Source: Armatimonadota bacterium
Lineage (GTDB): Bacteria > Armatimonadota > Zipacnadia > Zipacnadales > UBA11051
DNA length: 11,168 bases
Direction of reading: 5' to 3'
Assembly: GCA_003542955.1 (NCBI GenBank)
Contig: DPJP01000473.1
Location: forward strand, 17,654 to 28,821
Below, piece after piece: positions 1 through 6,441 of this stretch (position 1 is the stretch's first letter; each line of letters begins with the position of its first letter). The notes under the pieces were generated by a model. It was not told the DNA's origin. It did not search any database and worked only from the letters and a program-made list of their open reading frames with translations. Made by a program: the position numbers and the translations under genes.

Positions 1-88
1 GGCGGCGCTGAGGATGCCTGCCTCTGCGCGCGAGATGGCGTCAGTCCCGGCACCGCGTCGCATCTTCGACGCTCGGGTGTGTAGGCCG

Positions 89-1195
89 ATGGACGGACTC
101 TCGACCAGCCTCTGGGGTCTCAGCCTGCGGAACCCGATCATCATCGCCCCGTCGCCCCCAACTGCCCATGCCTCGGGCATCATCGCCGCCGACAGGGCCG
201 GCGCCGGCGCCGTGATCACCAAGTCCGTGGGCCCCCACACCGAGCGCCCCACCCCCGGCACCGACCGACGGCAGGTGCGCTATGTGCCGGGCACGGGCAT
301 CTGGATGCAGTCGACATACCGGCGGGAGATACTGCCCCTGGCGGAGGGACGCGAGCTGCTGCTCTCGGTGAAACCCAGAGTGGCGATCCCCGTCATCGGC
401 AGTGTGTTCTGTCCCTCCTTTGACCCCGTGGAATGGACCCGCGTAGCGGGCGCCCTGGCCGAGGCGGGAGCTGACGCGATCCACCTTGACCTCTTCTACT
501 TGCCCCTGGAGCCGCCGCTGGCAGCCGCCGGCGACGGGCTACGTTCCCTCTTCAACGCCGTCGTGGCGGACGTCCACGTTCCCGTGGTTGTCAAGCTCAA
601 CATCCACCTCGACCTGGCCGGCGTCGTCCGCATCTGCGAAGAGACGGGCGTCCGAGGCCTGGCCTACCTCGACTCCGCCCGCCTCGGGAACCCGCGCTCC
701 GAGCATGACCCTGCCTCCTACCTGCTTCCCGGTCCGCCCTCGGAGATGTGCGGGCTGGCCGGCGAGTGGTTGCGCCCGATGACAATGGCATACACGGACC
801 GACTTCAGCAGCTCACCCATCTCGAGCGCTGCGCCGGTGGCGGGCTATTCGACTCGCACGATGCCCTCGAGGCGCTCCTGCGCGGTGCTCACGCCATCCA
901 ACTGTGCACGGCGCTGCTGGTGCGCGGGTGGGGCGTCGTCCGCGAGATCCTGGACGGCCTGAAGTCATACCTCATTCGGACCGAGGGGGGCTCGCTGACA
1001 GACCTGCGCGAGGAGTGTAGGCTCGCGCGGACCTCGCCGCTTGTCGGCCGCGTGCAGAGGGTGCCGGGAGTGTGTGTGCAATGCGGGCGCTGCGAGGCGC
1101 AGTTTATGTGTCGGGCGCGGGCCGGCAGTGCGGAGTGCGAAAGCTGCGGATTCTGCGTTGAGCTGTGTCCGGTGGGCGCGGTCCTTCCACGTTGA
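89..1195 (+). CDS. Dihydroorotate dehydrogenase/PreA-like flavoprotein with C-terminal Fe-S tail
   Basis: This is an FMN TIM-barrel protein of the dihydroorotate dehydrogenase / dihydropyrimidine dehydrogenase (PreA) superfamily, 368 aa, probably cytoplasmic. The N-terminus (LSTSLWGLSLRNPIIIAPSP) is the usual family opening. K45 in 'AVITKSVG', K169 in 'VVVKLN' and the Gly-rich 'GGGLFDSHDAL' near 250-260 match FMN-binding positions. At the C-terminus (329-361) a PreA-like ferredoxin region has one canonical CxxCxxCxxxCP cluster motif (C350, C353, C356, C360) and one degenerate motif (C329, C332, C335, C341). The loop that carries the catalytic Cys in DHODs ('N-x-S-C-P-N') reads 'HLDLFYLP' here, so the classical reaction is doubtful and the substrate unknown. 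I chose the ATG at 89 because the family fold begins there. ATGs at 14 and 35 are in frame, and the frame is open to the window edge, so a longer N-terminus cannot be excluded. A 6-bp GC hairpin (1198-1203/1209-1214) follows the stop. Confidence 0.82.
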   Translation: MDGLSTSLWGLSLRNPIIIAPSPPTAHASGIIAADRAGAGAVITKSVGPHTERPTPGTDRRQVRYVPGTGIWMQSTYRREILPLAEGRELLLSVKPRVAIPVIGSVFCPSFDPVEWTRVAGALAEAGADAIHLDLFYLPLEPPLAAAGDGLRSLFNAVVADVHVPVVVKLNIHLDLAGVVRICEETGVRGLAYLDSARLGNPRSEHDPASYLLPGPPSEMCGLAGEWLRPMTMAYTDRLQQLTHLERCAGGGLFDSHDALEALLRGAHAIQLCTALLVRGWGVVREILDGLKSYLIRTEGGSLTDLREECRLARTSPLVGRVQRVPGVCVQCGRCEAQFMCRARAGSAECESCGFCVELCPVGAVLPR

Positions 1196-1197
1196 CC

Positions 1198-1214
1198 GCC
1201 GGGGGCAGCCCGGC
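1198..1214 (+). terminator. Weak GC hairpin after the DHOD-like gene
   Basis: GCCGGG (1198-1203) and CCCGGC (1209-1214) can pair around a 5-nt loop, two bases after the stop codon. There is no T-run behind it, so it could only be a weak or factor-assisted terminator, or chance in GC-rich DNA. Confidence 0.25.
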
Positions 1215-1305
1215 CGGCGCCGCCACCCGCATCGGCGTGGGGCTGCACTATGACGGCAGGTGGCAGGGGACGGTGTATGTGGTGAAGGATTTGATGGCGT
1301 TCTGA
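1213..1305 (+). pseudogene. Possible gene remnant resembling the end of a CAP/SCP-domain protein
   Basis: One reading frame between the DHOD-like gene and the TA promoter looks coding although it has no ATG start. It reads 'TRIGVGLHYDGRW' followed by 'GTVYVVKDLMAF' and a TGA at 1303-1305. A Gly-Val-Gly strand followed by a 'VYVVxDF'-like final strand is how CAP/SCP (SCP-like, YkwD-type) domains often end. In frame it stays open leftwards into the DHOD-like gene, with no plausible start or room for the rest of the domain. If real it is a truncated leftover, perhaps from the insertion that brought in the TA module. The resemblance is by eye and the segment is short, so this is a weak call. Confidence 0.22.
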
Positions 1306-1394
1306 GGCGTGGGAAGGCTTCGGCTACACAACAGCAACACCATGCAGTATCAGACAGTCCGCATGCCCTCTGCAATGCGCGTGTCGATGCGGCC

Positions 1395-1423
1395 TTGACG
1401 AAGTAAACCTGTAGGTTTATAAT
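1395..1423 (+). promoter_or_regulatory. Sigma70-type promoter of the TAC operon
   Basis: The -35 box TTGACG (1395-1400) and a perfect -10 box TATAAT (1418-1423) are separated by exactly 17 bp. This AT-rich stretch stands out from the surrounding GC-rich DNA. Transcription should begin near 1430, about 45 nt ahead of the toxin ATG at 1477. The spacer contains the palindrome annotated separately, so repressor binding would directly block RNA polymerase. Confidence 0.8.
1404..1419. promoter_or_regulatory. 16-bp palindromic operator in the TAC promoter spacer
   Basis: TAAACCT (1404-1410) and its exact reverse complement AGGTTTA (1413-1419) flank a 2-bp centre (GT). The palindrome fills most of the -35/-10 spacer and overlaps the first two bases of the -10 box. 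Type II antitoxins with an XRE helix-turn-helix normally bind such a site as a dimer and repress their own operon. The HigA-like protein encoded downstream is the expected ligand. The palindrome is seen in the sequence; the binding is inferred. Confidence 0.72.
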
Positions 1424-1476
1424 CGCCATCAGGTACTCGTCGTTCACACCCGTCCGCAGATAGCGTGTCACCCCAG

Positions 1477-1854
1477 ATGCTGAAGCGTGAGCCACTCGTC
1501 CGGGGCAGCGTGTGCACCATCTACGTGCTCCGGATGTCACACCGCGAGCGCGCGGATGCGCTTGAGTACGTTCTGGGACTGCCGAAGCCGCAGCAGAAGA
1601 AGATCGTGAAGGAGTTGGAGCATCTCTCAAGGTACGGGCCGCCCGCGAATCCCGAGAAATGGAAGCAGCTGAGGGGCACGCCCGGCATCTGCGAGATCAA
1701 GGTCAAGCCTGCAAGACTGATGTGCTTCTTTGATGGCCCCCAGGCCGTGGTCCTCACGCATGGTTTCTCCAAGAAAAGTGACAGGACGCCACCGGGGCAG
1801 ATCGAGCGCGCGATCCGGTTGCAGCGTGAGTACCGTGAACAATCGGGCGACTGA
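1477..1854 (+). CDS. HigB/RelE-like toxin (Gp49 family), first gene of TAC operon
   Basis: This is a type II toxin of the RelE/ParE superfamily, Gp49/HigB branch, 125 aa. Members usually act as ribosome-dependent mRNA endonucleases. The pattern is an N-terminal strand (TIYVLR), a helical pair with the conserved 'LPKPQQKKIVKELE' segment (35-48), then 'KQLRGTPGICEIKVKPARL' (64-81), the strand 'MCFFDGPQAVVLTHGFSKKS' (82-101), and the final helix 'TPPGQIERAI' (104-113). The phrase 'L.HGF.KKS..TPP.EIERA' is highly characteristic of the family. The ATG at 1477 is preferred over an in-frame GTG at 1465. GTG 1510 is also possible, but ATG 1534 would delete the first beta strand. None has a convincing Shine-Dalgarno. 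The antitoxin ATG lies 34 nt downstream. Toxin-first order is typical of higBA. Confidence 0.87.
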   Translation: MLKREPLVRGSVCTIYVLRMSHRERADALEYVLGLPKPQQKKIVKELEHLSRYGPPANPEKWKQLRGTPGICEIKVKPARLMCFFDGPQAVVLTHGFSKKSDRTPPGQIERAIRLQREYREQSGD

Positions 1855-1888
1855 AGGATGACGGTTGGCGAGAGGAAGCGGAGGCAGA

Positions 1889-2290
1889 ATGCGTAGCGCA
1901 GAAGATGAGTTTCAGAATCTGATCGACGAGTTCGCGGACGATCCCGAGTACATCGCATACGGGCTGGTGTCGAAGTTCGTCGACGATCTGTGCCGCGTGA
2001 TGGAGGCACAGGGCGTCACGCGGGCGGACCTGGCCGGCAGGTTGGGTGTGTCACCGCAGTATGTGACGAAGTTCCTCAACTCGACCGAGAAGACCTCAGT
2101 GTACCAGCTCGTCCGGTTCGCGAAGGCGTTGGGGATGGAAGTGCGGCTGTCGGTGGCGCCGACTGCGACCGCGTTCCATCACACGGCGAGCTGCCAGACA
2201 CAATGGCCGACGCAGGCCCGGACGAGGCCGTGGACACCACTGCTCCCGGAGGGCGGCGATACCGATGACCGCGGCAGATCTGCAGCTTAG
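1889..2290 (+). CDS. HigA-like XRE antitoxin with C-terminal extension
   Basis: This is a DNA-binding antitoxin of 133 aa that should neutralise the upstream toxin and repress the operon. Residues 1-40 form an acidic helical lead ('FADDPEYIAYGLVSKFVDDL'). Residues 43-65 carry a clear XRE helix-turn-helix ('TRADLAGRLGVSPQYVTKFL'), followed by 'VYQLVRFAKALGMEVRLSV'. Residues about 91-133 are a tail with no regular fold, low in charge at first and containing W106, W115 and LL118-119. In TAC systems such a tail is the chaperone addiction domain that binds the SecB-like partner and makes the antitoxin unstable without it; that role is inferred here. The ATG at 1889 has GGAGG at 1880-1884. A TTG at 1865 is in frame but poorer. 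The 3' end overlaps the next gene by 26 nt, suggesting translational coupling. Confidence 0.88.
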   Translation: MRSAEDEFQNLIDEFADDPEYIAYGLVSKFVDDLCRVMEAQGVTRADLAGRLGVSPQYVTKFLNSTEKTSVYQLVRFAKALGMEVRLSVAPTATAFHHTASCQTQWPTQARTRPWTPLLPEGGDTDDRGRSAA

Positions 2291-2804
2291 AAGCTACCGG
2301 CTGGGCAGTCTGAGCGTCGAGTTCAATGACGCCTGGCTCCAGGAGGATGCCCGCGCCGTCGAAGAGACATACGTTGTCGAACCCGACGTCGGCTTCTACG
2401 CCACCGACGATGAGGAGCAGCACCTGGTCCGCCTCAGTATCAGGTGCCGGCCGGCAGAGGACCTCGACGGCGTCTGCGGGTACCGCCTCATCGATGTGAC
2501 GGTGTGGGGCATCTTCACCGTATCCGGCGATATCTCCGAGGAGGAGCGCAACACACTCCTGGGCTACAACACTGTGTCGATCCTCCACGGCATCGTTCGT
2601 GGCCTGCTGATCTCTGTCACCGGCGGGTGCATCAACGGGCCGTTTCTGCTGCCCGCCGTCAACTACCTGGACCACCTGCGGGCCGTCGTCGCCGAGACCA
2701 CGGAGGGCGCCGATCAGCCAGCAGATGGCGATGCTCTACCTCCCGATGCTGCCCCCGGCGTGCCGAAGAGGCGTGGCAGGAAGCGCCCTCGCTCAGACAT
2801 GTAG
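2265..2804 (+). CDS. SecB-like chaperone of a toxin-antitoxin-chaperone module
   Basis: This is a 179-aa protein with the SecB fold pattern: N-terminal beta strands (LGSLSVEFND; HLVRLSIRCR; YRLIDVTVWGIFTVSGDIS), then an acidic turn 'SEEER', the helix 'GYNTVSILHGIVRGLLISVT' (100-119), and the diagnostic 'GPFLLPAVNYLDHL' (125-138), which corresponds to the 'LPxxNF' segment of SecB. SecB normally holds preproteins unfolded. SecB-like proteins encoded behind higBA (as in Mycobacterium tuberculosis Rv1955-Rv1957) instead protect the antitoxin. A disordered tail (145-179) ends in a strongly basic run, KRRGRKRPR, which is unusual for SecB, an acidic family. The start has GGAGGG at 2248-2253 and overlaps the antitoxin gene by 26 nt. 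It is the last gene of the operon. The assignment rests on residue patterns plus gene order. Confidence 0.8.
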   Translation: MTAADLQLRSYRLGSLSVEFNDAWLQEDARAVEETYVVEPDVGFYATDDEEQHLVRLSIRCRPAEDLDGVCGYRLIDVTVWGIFTVSGDISEEERNTLLGYNTVSILHGIVRGLLISVTGGCINGPFLLPAVNYLDHLRAVVAETTEGADQPADGDALPPDAAPGVPKRRGRKRPRSDM

Positions 2805-2861
2805 CCCGCAGCCAATCCCAGTGGCGCCGACGCCGCTCGGGTATCGAGCAGCAACCATCAC

Positions 2862-2900
2862 ACCCCACTGCTCCGGCTTGCCGAGCCGGGGCAGCGGGGT
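2862..2900. terminator. Strong hairpin between convergent operons
   Basis: Bases 2862-2878 pair with 2884-2900 across a 5-nt loop. The 17-position stem has one A-C mismatch (2867/2895) and one G-T wobble (2872/2890). It lies 58 nt beyond the stop of the SecB-like gene and 45 nt beyond the stop of the convergent helicase gene, so it could serve both. There is no T-tract on either side, so termination may be Rho-assisted. The remaining bases of the 2805-2944 gap show no gene. Confidence 0.5.
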
Positions 2901-2944
2901 GCATTCGTGTCTGCCCGCATGGTGCGGCGCAGGGAGCGCGGCAC

Positions 2945-5900
2945 TCAGCCCACCGCGAGACGCTCGGTGACCCGGATCAGGTGGGCGGGTATCGGGTGGT
3001 GCAGCCGCCAGATGATGCTCATCGGGCGGGAGCCCTCGTGTGAAACGTAATCCGCCGCGCCGAGGAAGTAGTACGGGCAGCTGAGGTCCTTCTCCGAGTT
3101 GTTCTCCCGAACTGCCAGCAGGATAGTGTGTCCGCGCTCCCGGTGGTTGATGTATCGCTGACCCGTCGGCGATTCGGCCGAGGTCGTGCTCTGCGACTGC
3201 CAGTGGAACAGCCGGTCGCTGATCGCATAGTCCTCATACATTGTTGTTGGCGAGTACTCGCGCTCGGTCTTGTTGAGGGTGATCAGGAACAGGTCGGCAT
3301 CGAGTTGCTTCAGGTGCAGGACGCCCTCCCGCATCTGCGGCTGCTCCCGCAGCGTCCAGTGGCCCAGCGCCGCGAGCAGCTCGTCACGGGTGTAGCCGGC
3401 ATGCAGCCGCAGGGGGCACGCGAATGGCAGATCGGCAGCAGGCGTGACCGCCGGGATCATCTCCTGCCGCAACTGCAGCAACTCGAGCAGCTCCCCGAGC
3501 ATCACCGGACTGCTACGCAGGCGCTCCACGGATGCGGCGAGACTCTCGGCGGGCGTGTCGGTCCCCCAGAGTGAGAAGTGCGCCATCAGCAGTTGACGCT
3601 CGAGCGTGTCGCTATCGATGCTCTGGTGAAGCTGGTCACCCTCGGTCGTCAGTGCCCGCTGAAGGGCGGATATCCAGTCGCTGTCGTCGATGTGCGCGAG
3701 ACGGCGGAGGCCTTTGGTGAGGCGTGCTTCGTCCGGATCGGAGAAGTCCTCTCGCACGCCCGCGTTGGCACACAGGCGCGCCCAGGAGGCGCGCCGCAGG
3801 ACGTCGTCGATCCCCAGGCCGTGATGCTCAATGAAGCTCGCCAGGCTGAGCAGCTTGCCAGTCTCTTCCTCGAAGCCACGGATGCGCGCCTGCAGTTGGT
3901 CCCTGGTGCCAATGCGGATCGCTTCGCGGATGTTGTCGAGCACATGTTGCGCCGCGACACGCTCCATCTGCAGAGCGCAGCCTGCGGGAAGGTGCGGGAA
4001 CTGCTGCTGTAGCTCGTCCACAACGTTCGCATGCCGTTGTGTGAGAAGCGCCCTGAACCTGAGGTCGAAGCGGTAGTTGCGGTGCGCCTGGCCGACGAAG
4101 TCCAGCACCGTCAGGCACTCCTTGCCCTCAGATAGGCGCAGGCCGCGGCCAAGCTGCTGCAGGAACACGGTGAGGCTCTCGGTGGGGCGGAGGAAGAGGA
4201 CGGTGTCGACCTCCGGGATGTCGACGCCCTCGTTGTACAGATCCACTGTGAAGACGAAATTGATATCCATCTCCCTGAGCCTGCGCTGAACGTCATTGCG
4301 GATCTCAGTGGGGCTCTCGGCATGCAGACACTCGGCCTTCAATCCAGCCTCGTTGAACGCGCGCGCCATGTAGCGGGCATGCGCCACGCTGACGCAGAAG
4401 CCAATACCCCTTGCAGTAGCGGGGTCGAGCAGGTACTGATGCACCTTCTCGACGATGAGCGCGGCGCGGGCATCGTTGCCGGTATAGAGCCCATCGAGTT
4501 CAGAGACAAGGTAGCCGCCACGCTGCCAGCGTACCGCGCTGAGGTCGACCGTGTCGGTGATGCAGAAGTACTGGAAGGGGCTGAGCAGTGCACGGTTGAT
4601 CGCATCCGGCAGGCGCAGTTCAGCCGATATGTGGTTGTCGAAGTGCGAGAGCACGTCGAGATTGTCTGCGCGCTCGGGGGTGGCCGTGAGGCCCAACAGC
4701 ACTTGCGGGCAGAGTGTGTCAAGCAGGCGCCGGTAGCTCGGGGCGGCAGCGTGGTGGAACTCGTCGACGACGACGTAGTCATAGTAGTCCGGGGGGAGGG
4801 TTGAGGCCATCTCCCGGCTGTTGAATGTCTGGATCGACAGGAACAACTCGTCGCGTTGCAGCGGCTCGCGTCCCCCGACCATCAGGTCGCCGAAGTTGGC
4901 GTCCTTCAGCACCGCGCGGAAGGTGGCGAGGCTCTGCTTGAGTATCTCCTCGCGGTGTGCGACGAACAGCAGGCGCGGAGCGAACCGGTGGTCATCCTGC
5001 CGCATGCGGTTGCGCCAGTTCCTGAAGTCGAATGCGGCGACGACGGTCTTCCCTGTGCCTGTGGCCGCGACGACCAGATGACGCTTGCGTCCGAGCAGCT
5101 CCCGCTCTGCCGCGAGCCTGTCAAGTATCTGCTGCTGGTATGGGTATGGCTGCAGATCGAAGAAGACGCCAACCTGCTCATCCTCACTCGTGCGCTCGGC
5201 GTGGAGCGCGCGGCGCAGTCGGTCCCTGTCGCCATCTGAGTACGGCTCAAACTGCGGGTCATGCCAGTGGGTCTCGAACGTAGCCGCGGTCTTCTGCCAG
5301 AGGTGCGGTTGCTCGTGCTCGCTGATCTTCACAACCCATTCGAGCCCATCGCTCAGGGCGGCCTTCGAGATGTTCGCCGAGCCGACATAGGCGACGCTGA
5401 AGCCGGTCTTGCGGTGGAACAGGTATGCCTTTGCATGGAGTCGCGTGTGCTTCGTGTCGTAGGAGACGCGGACCGCAGTGTTGGGGAGGGCGTTCAGAAA
5501 CTCAATCGCCCTTGCGTCCGTCGCGCCCATGTAGCTGGTCGTGATGACGCGCAACTCACTCCCGGCGCGTTGGGTGAACTCACGCAGACTGCTCTCAATT
5601 GCCCGTACGCCGGTCCAGCGTATGAACGAGCAGATGATGTCGACACGGTCTGCGCTGTGTATCTCATGGCGAAGCTGGGAGGCCAGACCGGGGTCGCGTT
5701 GGGCCCCTGTCAGCAGGCAGCCGATCGACAGCGGGGTGTCTGGACGGGTTACATCTACAGGGGCGCCGGGCATGGAGCGCTGGAGGACTGCCAAGAGGCG
5801 ACGGACTTCATCCGCGCCCGGCAGATGACCGTCGGCGGCGCCAGTTTCGTCGAGCAAGTCCACAATCTGGTTGCAGAGCGCAACCTGCTGCTCCAGTTGC

Positions 5901-6088
5901 CCGTCACCCGTGAAAGCGCGCAGTCTCCTGAGCAGAAGCGCATAGAGATGCCGTGCGAGGAAGGTGTGGCTGTCGCCCGGGTCGAGGCCCTGAGTCTCGA
6001 CGGCAACCAGGGCGCGGTCAAGCTCCGAAACCGCCGCCTCGAGTTCGCTGTCCATGACCCTGTCATAGAGGCCGAATTGGATGTCCAT
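2945..6088 (-). CDS. PLD-like nuclease / SF2 DEAD-box helicase / DUF3427-like protein
   Basis: This is a 1047-aa multidomain protein that probably acts on DNA. Residues 1-110 are helical with no family I recognise. Residues about 120-285 are phospholipase-D-like: 'HTRLHAKAYLF' (H218, K220) and 'GSANIS' (236-241). Residues about 312-670 are an SF2 helicase: Walker A 'ATGTGKT' (342-348), motif II 'DEFHH' (442-446), 'TATPER' (468-473), 'LYNEGVDIPEVD' (617-628) and motif VI 'QQLGRGLR' (644-651). Residues about 890-1047 match DUF3427 ('YSPTTMYEDYAIS', 'FHWQSQ', 'RPMSIIWRLHHPIP'). The expected PLD Asp five residues after K220 is H225. I chose the ATG at 6088, preceded by AGGGAGAG. An in-frame ATG at 6154 would overlap the upstream gene and lacks a good ribosome site. 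Relatives occur near restriction and defence genes. It follows the small gene at 6151-6441 by 62 nt, probably in one operon. Confidence 0.88.
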   Translation of the reverse strand: MDIQFGLYDRVMDSELEAAVSELDRALVAVETQGLDPGDSHTFLARHLYALLLRRLRAFTGDGQLEQQVALCNQIVDLLDETGAADGHLPGADEVRRLLAVLQRSMPGAPVDVTRPDTPLSIGCLLTGAQRDPGLASQLRHEIHSADRVDIICSFIRWTGVRAIESSLREFTQRAGSELRVITTSYMGATDARAIEFLNALPNTAVRVSYDTKHTRLHAKAYLFHRKTGFSVAYVGSANISKAALSDGLEWVVKISEHEQPHLWQKTAATFETHWHDPQFEPYSDGDRDRLRRALHAERTSEDEQVGVFFDLQPYPYQQQILDRLAAERELLGRKRHLVVAATGTGKTVVAAFDFRNWRNRMRQDDHRFAPRLLFVAHREEILKQSLATFRAVLKDANFGDLMVGGREPLQRDELFLSIQTFNSREMASTLPPDYYDYVVVDEFHHAAAPSYRRLLDTLCPQVLLGLTATPERADNLDVLSHFDNHISAELRLPDAINRALLSPFQYFCITDTVDLSAVRWQRGGYLVSELDGLYTGNDARAALIVEKVHQYLLDPATARGIGFCVSVAHARYMARAFNEAGLKAECLHAESPTEIRNDVQRRLREMDINFVFTVDLYNEGVDIPEVDTVLFLRPTESLTVFLQQLGRGLRLSEGKECLTVLDFVGQAHRNYRFDLRFRALLTQRHANVVDELQQQFPHLPAGCALQMERVAAQHVLDNIREAIRIGTRDQLQARIRGFEEETGKLLSLASFIEHHGLGIDDVLRRASWARLCANAGVREDFSDPDEARLTKGLRRLAHIDDSDWISALQRALTTEGDQLHQSIDSDTLERQLLMAHFSLWGTDTPAESLAASVERLRSSPVMLGELLELLQLRQEMIPAVTPAADLPFACPLRLHAGYTRDELLAALGHWTLREQPQMREGVLHLKQLDADLFLITLNKTEREYSPTTMYEDYAISDRLFHWQSQSTTSAESPTGQRYINHRERGHTILLAVRENNSEKDLSCPYYFLGAADYVSHEGSRPMSIIWRLHHPIPAHLIRVTERLAVG

Positions 6089-6150
6089 TGCACTCTCCCT
6101 GGCGTGGTGGTGACATAGGGGTACGGCCTGGACTTGGCCCGGCCTGTTAT

Positions 6151-6441
6151 TCACCCGTCTGCTGGCTGGTAGGCTCTCAGGGCCGCGATGATGTCATCGA
6201 TGTCGTCGCGGACACGCTGCATCAGCCAGATGCCGTGAGACGCGATATCCGTGTCGCTCGGTGTCTCGGCTCCAGGCTCATTGCCCTCCGCTATCTCGAT
6301 GGCACACCCGGCCAGAATCGAGTCGCCACATTTGTTCCCGTATGCTTCATCGAGAGTCCAGGGGAAGGTCTCGACCCTGGAGGCGACTGCAGCCAGGACC
6401 CTGTCGACCGCCTTGAAGAACTCAGCATCTCCGTTGGGCAT
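6151..6441 (-). CDS. Small acidic protein of unknown function, upstream of the helicase
   Basis: This is a 96-aa protein I do not recognise. It is rich in Asp and Glu and looks mostly helical: 'DAEFFKAVDRVLAAVASRV' near the N-terminus, a middle segment containing 'WTLDEAYGNKCGDSILAGC', and a C-terminal helix 'IWLMQRVRDDIDDIIAALRA'. There is no signal peptide or membrane span. The ATG at 6441 is preceded by GGGGGAG about 8 nt upstream, whereas an in-frame ATG at 6498 has none, so I took the shorter form. The next gene on this strand, the PLD-helicase, starts 62 nt downstream. The same orientation and short gap suggest co-transcription and possibly a shared task, but nothing in the sequence states what it is. 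Confidence 0.62.
   Translation of the reverse strand: MPNGDAEFFKAVDRVLAAVASRVETFPWTLDEAYGNKCGDSILAGCAIEIAEGNEPGAETPSDTDIASHGIWLMQRVRDDIDDIIAALRAYQPADG

Noticed and set aside
965..1630. 221-codon minus strand frame across the TAC promoter
   Set aside because: It runs through the promoter and the ends of two real + strand genes, with Arg/Ser/Pro-rich composition and no recognisable domain.
1858..1896. 12-codon ATG frame (AGGATG) between toxin and antitoxin, possible leader peptide
   Set aside because: It overlaps the antitoxin ribosome site and start in another frame. The peptide is very short with no regulatory structure around it, so it is more likely chance.
5261..6118. 285-codon open frame on the + strand opposite the helicase gene
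   Set aside because: It is antisense to strongly conserved PLD and helicase N-terminal sequence, has no domain, and long antisense frames are common in high-GC DNA.
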